DNA of 64,000 nucleotides from Phenylobacterium deserti (GTDB lineage Bacteria; Pseudomonadota; Alphaproteobacteria; Caulobacterales; Caulobacteraceae). Positions within the stretch are counted from its first letter, which is position 1. Each line of letters starts with the position of its first letter. Made by a program: the position numbers and the translations under genes. The DNA lies in NCBI RefSeq assembly GCF_003254705.1, contig NZ_QFYR01000003.1, positions 248,001 to 312,000 of the forward strand, written 5' to 3'. Shown here piece after piece: positions 1 through 11,628 of the stretch. Under the pieces are notes generated by a model. It was not told where the DNA came from and did no database searches. It worked only from the letters and a program-made list of their open reading frames with translations.

Positions 1-224
1 ACGCGGTCATCTCCCTCGCTGCCGGCATTGGGGCCGCAGTTAACTGGACGACGCAATTCAAGCAGCGGGCGCGCGCCCTGCCCCGCGATCCCCTGCCCGA
101 CCACGTGCGTGTGTTCGATGCGATTGCGGCCGGCGATCCCGAGGCGGCCAGCGCGGCGATGCGGGTGCTCGTCGAACTCGCGCTCGACGACACCCGCTCG
201 TCCATGGCTCCTGAAGCGACCTAG
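1..224 (+). CDS. GntR-family regulator, FadR/FCD type, C-terminal end (5' truncated by window)
   Basis: Only the last 73 or so codons are inside the window, in the frame whose first complete codon is at base 3, ending at TAG 222-224. The tail reads DHVRVFDAIAAGDPEAA followed by an alanine-rich helix, typical of the end of the FCD ligand-binding domain of FadR-subfamily GntR regulators (helix with His/Asp metal site, then the 'ai..gD...A...m' helix). The DNA-binding domain is off the edge. Its stop shares a CTAG tetranucleotide with the stop of the convergent MFS transporter. By position it probably controls the adjacent transporter and sugar-acid dehydratase through an operator between them; that is inference. 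Confidence 0.65.
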   Translation, partial: AVISLAAGIGAAVNWTTQFKQRARALPRDPLPDHVRVFDAIAAGDPEAASAAMRVLVELALDDTRSSMAPEAT

Positions 225-1540
225 GGCCGCGGATCCGCTTCGACCGGCGGCAGCGCCCCCGTCGGGCGCGCGCCCCACAGAGCGTAGAACAGCACGTAGA
301 GCTCGCACGCCACGGTCAGCAGGAACGAAGCCTGCAGACCAAAGGCGTCGGCGAGACGGCCCTGCACCACCACCAGGGCGCCGCCGGCGATCGCCATGAT
401 CAGCAGCCCCGAACCTTCCTCCGTCAGCGGGCCAAGACCGCGGATCCCGAGCGTGAAGATCGTCGGGAACATGATCGAGTGAAACAGGCCCACCGAGATG
501 ATCGCCCACATGGCGACCGATCCGCTGGTGTAGGTCGCCACCAGCATCACCGCAGCCGCGGCGATTGAGGCGAAGGCGAGCACCCGTTCCGGCGCCACAC
601 GCTGCATGATCACAGCGCCCGCGAAACGGCCGACCATCATCCCGCCCCACAGCAGGAACAGGTAGTTGGAGGCTTGTGCGTGGGTCAGACCGCCGATGTC
701 CGGCGCCGAAACGAAGTTGATGAACAGGTTCGACACCCCGATCTCGGCGATCAGGTAGATGAAGATGGCCGGCACGCCGAACACCAGGTTGCGGTGCTTC
801 CAAAGCGAATGCTTGCGCCGTTCCTCGCGGGCGATGCGACTGGTCGCGACGCCCATTGCCGGCAGCCGAAAGCGCGCGATCACCACGGCTAGCGCCAGCA
901 GCACGACTGCCACGATGAGGTAGGGCAACTGCACGGACTGAGCGTCAGCCAAGCGTTCCGCGGCGGTGAGGCCTGCGGCCCCGGTTTCAGACGTACCCGA
1001 GCGCGAACGCGACAGGATCAGGTAGCCGCCGAACAGCGGCGCGAGCGTAGTGCCCAGAGAGTTGAACGCCTGCACGAGGTTGAGGCGGGCCGACGCGGTC
1101 TCGGGCGAGCCGACCACCGCCACATAGGGGTTGGCGGCGACCTGCAGCAGGGTGATGCCGCTGGCGATCACGAACAGGGCGACCAGGGTCACTTCATAGG
1201 ACGGGATGCGAGCGGCCGGGATCATGCCCAGCGCGCCGACGGCCATGATCACCAACCCGACCACCATCGCCTTCTGGTAGCCGATCCGCTCGATCAGCTT
1301 CGCGGCCGGGATCGACGCGACGAAGTAGGCGATGAACCAGACGCTCTCCACCAGGGTGGTCTGGGTGTAGGTGAGGTCGAACACCGAGCGCAGGTGCGGC
1401 AGCAGGGTGTTGTTGATGACCGTGATGAAGCCCCACATGAAGAACAGCGTCGCCAGCAGGCGAAGCGCGGGACGGTACTCCGTTCCGGTCCCGGTCTGGG
1501 CGGCTTCACCTGAAGCTGTGATGGACGGTGGGGCGGCCAT
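221..1540 (-). CDS. Sugar MFS transporter, fucose permease (FucP/FHS) family
   Basis: A 439-residue inner-membrane proton symporter with about 12 hydrophobic segments. Two stretches recall E. coli FucP: the first helices with NTLLPHLRSVFDLTY and the middle motif ANPYVAVVGSPETASARLN followed by QAFNSLGTTLAP, both signatures of the fucose/glucose/galactose (FHS) branch of the MFS. A roughly 30-residue polar N-terminus precedes TM1. An AGGA ribosome site lies just upstream of the ATG. It faces the FadR-type regulator (stops overlap in CTAG) and is divergent from the XylD-like dehydratase, with about 200 bp between. Likely imports a neutral sugar or sugar derivative; the exact substrate cannot be read from the sequence. 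Confidence 0.8.
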   Translation of the reverse strand: MAAPPSITASGEAAQTGTGTEYRPALRLLATLFFMWGFITVINNTLLPHLRSVFDLTYTQTTLVESVWFIAYFVASIPAAKLIERIGYQKAMVVGLVIMAVGALGMIPAARIPSYEVTLVALFVIASGITLLQVAANPYVAVVGSPETASARLNLVQAFNSLGTTLAPLFGGYLILSRSRSGTSETGAAGLTAAERLADAQSVQLPYLIVAVVLLALAVVIARFRLPAMGVATSRIAREERRKHSLWKHRNLVFGVPAIFIYLIAEIGVSNLFINFVSAPDIGGLTHAQASNYLFLLWGGMMVGRFAGAVIMQRVAPERVLAFASIAAAAVMLVATYTSGSVAMWAIISVGLFHSIMFPTIFTLGIRGLGPLTEEGSGLLIMAIAGGALVVVQGRLADAFGLQASFLLTVACELYVLFYALWGARPTGALPPVEADPRP

Positions 1541-1594
1541 GATTCCTTATCCTCCGAGCCCGCCTGCTCATGGCGGATTGTTCTTTTCTGTCTA

Positions 1595-1615
1595 GTCGGA
1601 GTATTTAACCCCGAC
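1595..1615. promoter_or_regulatory. Imperfect 21-bp dyad in the transporter/dehydratase divergent promoter region
   Basis: The left arm GTCGGAGTAT and the right arm (reverse complement GTCGGGGTTA) match at 7 of 10 positions around a central T. It sits in the 205-bp gap between the divergent MFS and dehydratase genes, 55 bp upstream of the transporter start. The position suits an operator for the neighbouring GntR/FadR-type regulator, but the motif is not a recognised FadR consensus. Confidence 0.3.
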
Positions 1616-1748
1616 ACACCCGTCAACCGCGGGTTTGCATAGGGCCAAGCGGCTGACGGAAAGGGCTTTGACTAAGGCGTTCCGTCGGTGCTCGTCCCAC
1701 CGAAGCGAATAACATCGCCTTGGTCGATTCCCTCCGACAGGTTTCTTG

Positions 1749-3551
1749 ATGACCGACAGCCCCTCCTCGCCCCCGAAGCTGCGCAGTCGCGCCTGGTTCG
1801 ACAATCCGGACAACATCGACATGACGGCGCTCTATCTCGAGCGCTATCTGAATTTCGGCTTGAGCCTGGAGGAACTGCGTTCGGGCAAGCCGGTGATCGG
1901 CATTGCGCAGACCGGCTCCGATCTCAGCCCCTGCAACAGGCACCACCTGGTGCTGGCCGAGCGCGTGCGCGAAGGCATCCGCGAGGCTGGCGGCATCGCT
2001 CTCGAGTTCCCGGTCCACCCGATCCAGGAGACGGGCAAGCGTCCCACAGCCGGCCTGGACCGCAACCTGGCCTATCTGGGCTTGGTGGAGCTGCTCTACG
2101 GCTATCCGCTGGACGCCGTCGTGCTGATGACGGGCTGCGACAAGACCACGCCCGCCTGCCTGATGGCCGCCGCCACGGTGAACATCCCGGCGATCGCCCT
2201 GTCGGTCGGGCCGATGCTGAACGGCTGGCATAAGGGGGAGCGCACCGGATCCGGCACCATTGTTTGGAAGGCCCGCGAAATGCTCGCGGCCGGCCAGATC
2301 GACGACGAGGGCTTCATCCGCCTGGTCAGCTCGTCGGCTCCGTCGACTGGCTACTGCAACACCATGGGCACCGCCACCACGATGAACTCGTTGGCCGAGG
2401 CGCTCGGGATGATGCTGCCGGGCTCGGCCGCCATCCCGGCGCCCTATCGGGACCGGCAGGAAGTCGCCTACCACACCGGCAAGCGGATCGTGGAGATGGT
2501 GGCCGAGGACCTGAAGCCCTCCGACATCATGACGCGTGAGGCCTTCCTCAACGCGATCGTCGTGAATTCCGCCATCGGCGGCTCCACCAACGCTCCGATC
2601 CACCTGGCGGCGATCGCGCGCCACGTCGGCGCCGAGCTGCACCTTAGCGACTGGCAGGAACATGGCCACGACGTCCCGCTGCTGGTGAATCTGCAGCCCG
2701 CCGGCGAGTATCTCGGCGAGGACTACTACCGGGCCGGCGGCGTGCCGGCGGTGGTCGCCCAACTGATGGGCCAGGGCCTGATCCACGAGGACGCCAAGAC
2801 GGTCAACGGCCGCACGATCGGCGAGAACTGCCGCAAGGCGCAGATCGAGGACGACCGCGTCATCCGCCCGTTCGGGCAGCCGCTCGTCCCGGCGGCCGGC
2901 TTCCTGGTGCTGAAGGGCAACCTGTTCGACGGCGCGGTGATGAAGACCAGCGTCATCAGCCCCGAGTTCCGCCAACGCTATCTGTCCAACCCCGACAGCC
3001 CGAACGCCTTCGAAGGTCCGGTCGCGGTATTCGACGGTCCCGAGGATTATCACGCCCGGATCGACGATCCGGCTCTCGGGATCACGCCCGACACGCTGCT
3101 GGTGATGCGCGGCGCGGGTCCGATCGGCTACCCCGGCGCGGCCGAGGTGGTGAACATGCGGCCGCCCGCTTACCTGATCCGTGAAGGCGTCAGCGCCATG
3201 CCTTGCATCGGCGATGGCCGGCAGTCCGGAACCTCCGGCTCGCCTTCGATCCTGAACGCGTCCCCTGAAGCGGCGGCCCTTGGCGGCTTGGCCCTTTTGC
3301 GCACTGGCGACCGCGTGCGGATCGATTTAGGGAAAGGCACGGCGGATGTCCTCATCTCCGACGCCGAACTGGAAGAGCGCCGCCAAGCCCTGAAGGCTGC
3401 CGGGGGCTATGCCTATCCGGCTTCTCAGACGCCGTGGCAGCAGATCCAGCGCGCCCTGGTCGGCCAACTCGACACTGGCGCGATCCTGGAAGGCTCCGAG
3501 CAGTTCCAGCGGATCGCACAGGTTCGCGGGCTTCCGCGCGACAACCACTGA
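1749..3551 (+). CDS. IlvD/Edd-family sugar-acid dehydratase (xylonate/arabinonate dehydratase-like)
   Basis: A 600-residue cytoplasmic Fe-S dehydratase that turns an aldonic acid into a 2-keto-3-deoxy acid. The N-terminus [21 protein letters not shown] and the end LPRDNH closely recall Caulobacter D-xylonate dehydratase XylD (about 595 aa). Three putative cluster cysteines are C62 (SPCNRHH), C130 (TGCDKTTPA) and C203 (GYCNTMG), spaced as in XylD. K132 is the likely Mg-site lysine and [10 protein letters not shown] carries the catalytic serine. A TTG precedes the ATG directly; I chose the ATG. Its neighbours, a FucP-like permease and a FadR-type regulator, suggest a sugar-acid pathway, but none of the other xylose-pathway genes (xylB, C, A, X) is present, so the substrate could be xylonate, arabinonate, galactonate or fuconate. 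Confidence 0.85.
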   Translation: MTDSPSSPPKLRSRAWFDNPDNIDMTALYLERYLNFGLSLEELRSGKPVIGIAQTGSDLSPCNRHHLVLAERVREGIREAGGIALEFPVHPIQETGKRPTAGLDRNLAYLGLVELLYGYPLDAVVLMTGCDKTTPACLMAAATVNIPAIALSVGPMLNGWHKGERTGSGTIVWKAREMLAAGQIDDEGFIRLVSSSAPSTGYCNTMGTATTMNSLAEALGMMLPGSAAIPAPYRDRQEVAYHTGKRIVEMVAEDLKPSDIMTREAFLNAIVVNSAIGGSTNAPIHLAAIARHVGAELHLSDWQEHGHDVPLLVNLQPAGEYLGEDYYRAGGVPAVVAQLMGQGLIHEDAKTVNGRTIGENCRKAQIEDDRVIRPFGQPLVPAAGFLVLKGNLFDGAVMKTSVISPEFRQRYLSNPDSPNAFEGPVAVFDGPEDYHARIDDPALGITPDTLLVMRGAGPIGYPGAAEVVNMRPPAYLIREGVSAMPCIGDGRQSGTSGSPSILNASPEAAALGGLALLRTGDRVRIDLGKGTADVLISDAELEERRQALKAAGGYAYPASQTPWQQIQRALVGQLDTGAILEGSEQFQRIAQVRGLPRDNH

Positions 3552-3689
3552 CGGTGCTGGGCGCCGCCGCGGGCGGGGAAGATCGTGATCATGCGTTCCT
3601 TCTCCACAGCGGCGGCGCAATGGACTAGGTAGCTTGTCCTAGACTCACCCGCCGGCCTTGCCCGGCCAGCCAGCGTAGAGATCCCGCAC

Positions 3690-4991
3690 TTGCGTACGGA
3701 CATCGTCCACCCCGGCGCGGACAACCTGCGCTACGAGATCCGCCAGATCGTCGAAGTCGCCCGCGCCATCGAGGCCACAGGCGCGCCAATCCGCTGGGAG
3801 AACATCGGCGATCCGGTCGCCAAGGGCGAGCGGGTTCCCGACTGGATCAAGGAGATCGTAACCCAGGCCGCTGGCGAAGACCTCAGCTTCGCCTACTCGC
3901 CAACCAAGGGGTTGGACGAAGCGCGCCGCTACATCGCGCACGAGCGCAACATCGAAGGCGGGATTCAGATCACGCCGGATGACATCCTGTTTTTCAACGG
4001 CCTCGGCGACGCGATTTCCACTCTCTACGGCGCGCTGCATCCGGGCGCCCGGGTGATCGGGCCCAATCCCGCCTACCCGACCCACTCGTCGGCGGAAGCG
4101 GCGCACGCCGGCGCGCCGCACATGACCTATCGGCTGGACCCGGAGAATGGCTGGACGCCCGACCTGGCGGACCTTGAGGCGAAGATCATCGCCAATCCCC
4201 AGATCGCTGCGATCATCATCATCAACCCCGATAACCCGACGGGCTTCGTCTATCCGGAGGCGACGCTGGCCGCGATCGTCGACGTCGCCGCCCGCCACGG
4301 CCTGTTCGTGATCTCGGATGAGATCTATTCCAACCTCGCTTATGTCGACAGCGGCATGAGGAAGCTGGCGTCCGTCGTCGGCAAGACGCCGGCCATCGCC
4401 ATGCGCGGCATCTCCAAGGAATTCCCCTGGCCTGGCGCGCGGTGCGGCTGGATCGAGATCTACAATCGCGACCAGGACCCGGCCTTCGACCGCTTCGCGC
4501 GCTCGCTGCTCGAAGCCAAGATGCTGGAGGTCTGCGCGACCACCTTGCCGCAGAAAGTGCTGCCGCGGGTGATGGGCGATCCGCGCTATTACCCGTACCT
4601 CGAGACCCGGGTCGCGGCCTACGATCGGCGCAGCCGCCGCGCGGTCGAGGTGCTCGGCGACCTAGCCGAGCTGATCCTGCACCCCGCTCGCGGCGCATTC
4701 TACATGACGGCCGTGTTCCGCAAGGGCGCGCTCAAGGCCGGGCAGCGCCTGCCCCTCACCCCGCAGGTCGAAGCCATCCTCGAGCCCCACCTGCATGGGT
4801 CGCTTGACGCCCGCTTCGTCTACCAGCTGCTGGGCTCCACCGGCATCTGCGTGGTGCCGCTCTCCACGGGCTTCAATTCGGACCTGGAGGGCTTCCGCTT
4901 CACTCTTTTGGAGCCGGATGAAGCTCGCTTCGAGACCATTCTCCAGGACCTGCGTGGGGCGCTCGCCAGCTACTTGAGCAGCGGCGACTGA
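3690..4991 (+). CDS. PLP-dependent aminotransferase, class I/II (fold type I)
   Basis: A 433-residue aminotransferase. Visible family marks are the substrate-binding region RWENIGDP, the glycine-rich FNGLGDAISTLYGAL stretch, NPDNPTG (Asn contacting PLP), DEIYSNL and the Schiff-base lysine K243 in GISKEFPWPGARCGW. The length is normal for the aspartate/alanine aminotransferase group. The start is TTG at 3690; no better in-frame ATG precedes the conserved region. A CCTAGACT element at 3639-3646 could be a -10 box. Downstream is a convergent GIY-YIG gene 7 bp away. The amino-acid substrate cannot be assigned; AspC/AlaA-like activity is the default guess. Confidence 0.8.
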   Translation: MRTDIVHPGADNLRYEIRQIVEVARAIEATGAPIRWENIGDPVAKGERVPDWIKEIVTQAAGEDLSFAYSPTKGLDEARRYIAHERNIEGGIQITPDDILFFNGLGDAISTLYGALHPGARVIGPNPAYPTHSSAEAAHAGAPHMTYRLDPENGWTPDLADLEAKIIANPQIAAIIIINPDNPTGFVYPEATLAAIVDVAARHGLFVISDEIYSNLAYVDSGMRKLASVVGKTPAIAMRGISKEFPWPGARCGWIEIYNRDQDPAFDRFARSLLEAKMLEVCATTLPQKVLPRVMGDPRYYPYLETRVAAYDRRSRRAVEVLGDLAELILHPARGAFYMTAVFRKGALKAGQRLPLTPQVEAILEPHLHGSLDARFVYQLLGSTGICVVPLSTGFNSDLEGFRFTLLEPDEARFETILQDLRGALASYLSSGD

Positions 4992-4998
4992 CACCGGC

Positions 4999-5376
4999 CT
5001 AGTGGCCGCCCTCCACCCACGGCACGCCGGCCTCCCGCAGCACCTCAGCCAGCGCCGCTTCCAGCTCGAGGGCTTCCCAGGCGCGCATCGGATTGAGGTG
5101 TTCGACCAAGTCGGGAAGCAGCCGCACGCCGAACCGCTTGGCCGCGCCGCTCGCCTTGTAGCCGGCCTTGTGCTGGTCGAACCTCAGGTCGGGGTCGCGC
5201 GAGGTTTGCCCGATATACAGACCCCAAGGCTCGCTGCGCCGCCCGTCGTGCAGCAGCACCGCGTAGACCGAATGCCCTGCTCCCCGGGCATGGCGGGTCG
5301 TTGCGGTCAGCGTCCGCGCGGCGCGGTGCGCTTGCGCCAGCCATGCGGGACCAGCGGGGTGGAACATCCGCCACAT
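4999..5376 (-). CDS. GIY-YIG-like domain protein
   Basis: A 125-residue protein with the pattern HSVYAVLLHD ... WGLYIGQTSRDPDLRFDQHKAG, which matches the core of a GIY-YIG nuclease fold: a V-Y strand, then LYIGQT with an arginine-rich helix. The domain spans roughly residues 34-85 and is followed by an Ala/Glu-rich helix. Small stand-alone GIY-YIG proteins of this kind are common and mostly uncharacterised; DNA repair or RNA roles are only guesses. It lies 135 bp downstream of glgA on the same strand, without an evident functional link. Confidence 0.6.
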   Translation of the reverse strand: MWRMFHPAGPAWLAQAHRAARTLTATTRHARGAGHSVYAVLLHDGRRSEPWGLYIGQTSRDPDLRFDQHKAGYKASGAAKRFGVRLLPDLVEHLNPMRAWEALELEAALAEVLREAGVPWVEGGH

Positions 5377-5511
5377 CTAAGCCGCCGCCGCCCATGACGC
5401 CACGGACTAACGAGGACGCCGCTCCACCTTCTAGCGTTCGTAAGCGGCGGCCACCTTCGCCGGGGCGCTGGATATCTCAGCCTTGAACAGCCGCGGCGCG
5501 GCCGCCAAGAA

Positions 5512-7164
5512 TCAGGAAGCGCGGGCCTGAGCGGCGGGCGCAGTCCGGCGTCGCAAGCGGCGGGGAGCGGCAGGCTTGCGGAGCTCCTGCTCCACCGGCT
5601 CTTCCGTCGCAGGCTCGAAGCTGCGAGGCTCGGCCAGTTCAGCCGCCGTGCCCGCGGTCTTGGCTTGGCTGGCCGCTTCCTCGGCGATCGCTTCTGCGGA
5701 CGGCGCCGGCATGCCCGCCAGATTGCGGAACAGGTCCGCATAGATCGCGGCCGAGAAGCGCCAAGAGCTGTCCGCCGCCATGGCGTTGAGCTGGATGTTC
5801 CGCCAGATCTTCGGGTGGCGGTACAGGGCGCAGGTGCGCCGGATGGCTTCTTCGAGGTTGTGCTCGTTGGCCGGCCAGAACTGCACGCCAGTGGCGGCGG
5901 AGCGGGCCATGGCGGCCGAGTTGGCGTCGATGATGGTGTCGGACAGCCCGCCCGTGCGCGAAACGACCGGGAGGGCGCCATAGCGCATGGCGCACAACTG
6001 GGTCAGGCCGCAGGGCTCGAAGCGCGACGGCGCCAGAATGGCGTCCGCTCCGCCCTGGGTCAGGTGGGTCAGCTCTTCGGAGTAGCCAAAGAATTCGCCC
6101 ATGCAGCCCGGGTACTGTTCCTCGGCGCGGCGAAACGCCTCTTCGAAAGAGGGGTCGCCCATCCCGACCACCACCAGCTGAGCGCCTTCGGCGAACAGTT
6201 GCGGCAGGACCGACAGCAACAGGTCGACGCCCTTCTGCGTGGTCAGGCGGCTGACGATGCCGAACAGCGGTTTGCGCGGATCCTGCTTCAGGCCGAACCG
6301 ACGCTGCAGCTCGGCCTTGTTGATGGCGCGGCGATCCAGGCAGGTGGCGTCGTATTGCGCCGGCAGATCCGGATCCGTCGCGGGGTTCCACACATCGATG
6401 TCGATGCCGTTCAGGATCCCGACCAGGTCACGGCTGCGGGTCTTCAGCAAGCCGCCCAGGCCCATTCCGCCGGCCTCGGTGGTGATCTCGTTGGCGTAGC
6501 TCGGCGAGACGGTGGTGATCTGGTCCGCGAACCGGATCCCGGCTTTCAGGAAGCCGATGTCTCCGTAGTATTCGACGCCGTCGACCCCCATCGCGCTCTC
6601 CGGCAGGCCGAGCTTGCCGAGCTTGCCGAGCAGATGCGCCGGGAAGCGGCCCTGGAAGGCCAAGTTATGGATCGACAGGACCACGGGCGGCGCGGCCTTG
6701 CCGCTGTAGTGCAGGTAGGCCGGCAAAAGGCCCGCATGCCAGTCGTGAGCCTGGATGACATCCGGGCGGTAATCGTCGAGCAGGCCGGTGCCGATCTCGG
6801 CCCCCACCAGCGCCAACGCGGCGAAGCGCACGCCGTTATCCGCCCACTCCACATTGGGTTTCTGGAGGTAAGGGTTGCCGGGACGGTCGTAGAGATGCGG
6901 TGCGTCGAGGACGAACAGATCCAGACCCTTGGCCCGCGCGCGAAGCAGATCAGCTTCGCCGCCCATCAAGTCCGGGAACTTGTGCACCACTTGGCTGGTT
7001 TCCAGGGCCGACATCACCGCCGGGTAGCCGGGGACGAGGGTCTGGACGCGTACGCCCTCCTTCTCCAGCGCATGCGGAAGGGCGCCGACGACGTCGGCCA
7101 GCCCGCCCGTCTTGATCAGAGGGAAAACCTCTGCAGCGACGGAGAGTACGACCGGGCCGGTCAT
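5512..7164 (-). CDS. glgA: Glycogen synthase (ADP-glucose, GT5)
   Basis: Elongates alpha-1,4-glucan from ADP-glucose. The N-terminal Rossmann domain opens with the KTGGLADV motif (K18, ADP-glucose binding), and the C-terminal domain has the GT5 signature SRFEPCGLTQLCAMRYG and RTGGLSDTI. I start at ATG 7164, immediately before the conserved GPVVLSVAAEVFP; an upstream in-frame extension to 7326 has no family similarity. That gives 550 residues, about 70 more than typical GlgA: the last 70 residues or so form a low-complexity Ala/Glu/Pro tail ending in an Arg-rich stretch. Divergent from the glgB operon with a 211-bp shared upstream region. No ADP-glucose pyrophosphorylase (glgC) is in the window. 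Confidence 0.95.
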   Translation of the reverse strand: MTGPVVLSVAAEVFPLIKTGGLADVVGALPHALEKEGVRVQTLVPGYPAVMSALETSQVVHKFPDLMGGEADLLRARAKGLDLFVLDAPHLYDRPGNPYLQKPNVEWADNGVRFAALALVGAEIGTGLLDDYRPDVIQAHDWHAGLLPAYLHYSGKAAPPVVLSIHNLAFQGRFPAHLLGKLGKLGLPESAMGVDGVEYYGDIGFLKAGIRFADQITTVSPSYANEITTEAGGMGLGGLLKTRSRDLVGILNGIDIDVWNPATDPDLPAQYDATCLDRRAINKAELQRRFGLKQDPRKPLFGIVSRLTTQKGVDLLLSVLPQLFAEGAQLVVVGMGDPSFEEAFRRAEEQYPGCMGEFFGYSEELTHLTQGGADAILAPSRFEPCGLTQLCAMRYGALPVVSRTGGLSDTIIDANSAAMARSAATGVQFWPANEHNLEEAIRRTCALYRHPKIWRNIQLNAMAADSSWRFSAAIYADLFRNLAGMPAPSAEAIAEEAASQAKTAGTAAELAEPRSFEPATEEPVEQELRKPAAPRRLRRRTAPAAQARAS

Positions 7165-7375
7165 TGACCACCCGCGCGCAAAACGCCCGCGAAGCGCATG
7201 CACGCCTCGCCTTGAATGATTTTCGTTTTCATCATGACACGCCCCGTGGGGGGTTTTGCCCCACTTCCATCGGAAACAAAGTTGCCCCCTTGGTGGTTCC
7301 GCACCGCAGCAAACTTTTTGCGGCACGGAACGGAAGCTCAGGCGTTCCTCCCTTGCGGCAACAGAGGGGGCGTGC

Positions 7376-9525
7376 GTGCAGCGAAGCGGCGTGGGCGATT
7401 GGGCGCGGGATCCGTTTGGGTTTCTTGGGCGTCACGCGGGTGAATTCCGCGTCTTCATGCCGGGCGCCGCCGGCGTCGAAATCATCAGCCGGGGCAACCG
7501 CCGCAAGGTCGTGAGCCTGGAGGAGATCGCCTCCGGCCTGTTCATCGGCCGAGCGAATAGCAAGTCGCCTTACCTGCTGCGCATCTTCTGGCCGGACGGC
7601 CCGCAGGAGGTGGAGGATCCCTACAGCTTCGGGCCGGTGCTCGACGAAGGGGCGCTGCAGCAATTTGCATCAGGCTCGCTCTGGGACTTGGCGGATCGCA
7701 TGGGCGCCCTGCCCTGCACGCATGAAGGCGTGGACGGGGTGGCCTTCTCCGTCTGGGCTCCCAACGCCCGGTGGGTCAGCGTGATCGGCGACTTCAACGG
7801 CTGGGACGGCGGCCGTCATCCCATGCGCCTGCGCCACGCCGCCGGCGTGTGGGAGATCTTCCTGCCGCGCCTCGGCCCAGGCGAGCGCTACAAGTTCGAG
7901 ATCGAAGGCGCGGACGGCGTCGTCCGGCAAAAAGCCGACCCCCTCGCCCGCGCCACCGAGGCGCCGCCGGCCACCGCCTCCATCGTCGCGCCACAGCTGG
8001 AGCACGCCTGGTCGGATGACGAATGGATGGCCCGGCGCGGTGAGAACCGCCACCCTGGCGCGCCGATCTCCGTCTATGAACTCCACCCAGGATCTTGGCG
8101 GCGTCCTTGGGACGAGCGCCCGACGCACAACTGGGACGAACTGGCGGATCAGCTGATCCCCTACATCCAGGACCTTGGCTTCACGCACATCGAGCTGCTC
8201 CCGATCATGGAGCATCCGTTCGGCGGCTCATGGGGCTACCAGCCCTTGTCGCTCTTTGCGCCCAGCGCCCGCTACGGCTCGCCGGACGGTTTCGCCCGGT
8301 TCGTCGACCGCTGCCACCAGGCCGGCATCGGCGTGATCCTGGACTGGGTGCCGGCGCACTTCCCCAGTGACGCGCACGGGCTGGAGCAGTTCGACGGCAC
8401 CGCCCTCTACGAGCATGCCGATCCCAAGGAAGGCTACCACCCCGACTGGAACACCCTGATCTACAACCTCGGCCGCACGGAGGTGCAGGGCTTCCTGATC
8501 GCCTCCGCCCTCTGGTGGCTGGAGCGGTTCCACATCGACGGCGTGCGTGTCGACGCTGTCGCCTCCATGCTTTACCGGGACTACAGCCGCGCTCACGGCG
8601 AATGGACGCCGAACATCTATGGCGGCCGTGAGAACCTCGAATCCGTGGCCTTCCTGCGCCGCATGAACGAAGTGGTGGCCGCCCGCTGTCCGACAGCCGT
8701 CACCATCGCTGAAGAGTCCACGGCCTGGCCGGGCGTCACCGCAGCCGTGGAACACGGCGGCCTCGGCTTCACCTACAAGTGGAACATGGGGTGGATGAAC
8801 GACACCCTACGCTACTTCGAGCGCGATCCGATCCACCGCGGCTGGCACGGCGGCGACATCGGGTTTGGCCTCAGCTACGCCTTCAGCGAACGGTACATCC
8901 TGCCGCTCAGCCACGATGAGGTGGTGCACGGCAAGGGCTCGCTGATCGAAAAGATGCCGGGCGACCGCTGGCAGAAGTTCGCCAACCTGCGGGCCCTATT
9001 CGGTCTGATGTGGGCCCACCCGGGCAAGAAGCTGCTGTTCATGGGCGGCGAGCTCGCCCAGTGGGCCGAGTGGAACCACGACCGAGAACTGGACTGGGGG
9101 CTGCTTCAGCAGCCTGAGCACCATGGGATCCAGCGGCTGGTGGCCGACCTGAACCGCCTTTATCGGACCGAAGGCGCCCTGCACCACACCGATGCCGACC
9201 CCCGCGGCTTCAGCTGGCTAATCGAGAACGACCACGGCATGGGCCTGTTCGCGTTTGTCCGGCGCTCGTTCCACGGCGGCGCGCCGATCCTTGTTCTCCT
9301 GAACACCACGCCCGTGCCGCGAACCGGGGTTCGCGTGGGCGTGCCGGAATCCGGCCAGTGGCGCCAGATCCTGAACAGCGACGCCGAAATCTATGGGGGC
9401 GGGAACTTCGGCTCCGGCGGGACCGTTCGGACCGCCGCCGAACCCGATCACGGCCACGCCCAAAGCCTTGAGCTCAGTTTCCCGCCGCTGGCCGCTGTTT
9501 TCCTCCGCTACGAAGGACCCGTTGT

Positions 9526-9529
<4 letters not shown>
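7376..9529 (+). CDS. glgB: 1,4-alpha-glucan branching enzyme (GH13)
   Basis: Introduces alpha-1,6 branches into glycogen. A GTG start at 7376 is preferred because GAGGGG lies 6 bp upstream; the frame is open further 5' but without similarity. The 717-residue product has an N-terminal N1 module, a CBM48 module ([18 protein letters not shown]), the GH13 barrel and a C-terminal beta domain. Catalytic residues by spacing to E. coli GlgB are D393 (GVRVDAVA), E446 (AEEST) and D514 (LSHDEVVHG). First gene of a five-gene chain; its stop overlaps the glgX TTG start by 4 bp. Confidence 0.95.

Positions 9530-11624
<2,095 letters not shown>

Positions 11625-11628
<4 letters not shown>

Noticed and set aside
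7165..7375. GC-rich hairpin-like sequence around 7240-7270 between glgA and glgB as a riboswitch or terminator
   Set aside because: The complementary arms are short and imperfect and there is no conserved riboswitch core; treated as an ordinary divergent promoter region.
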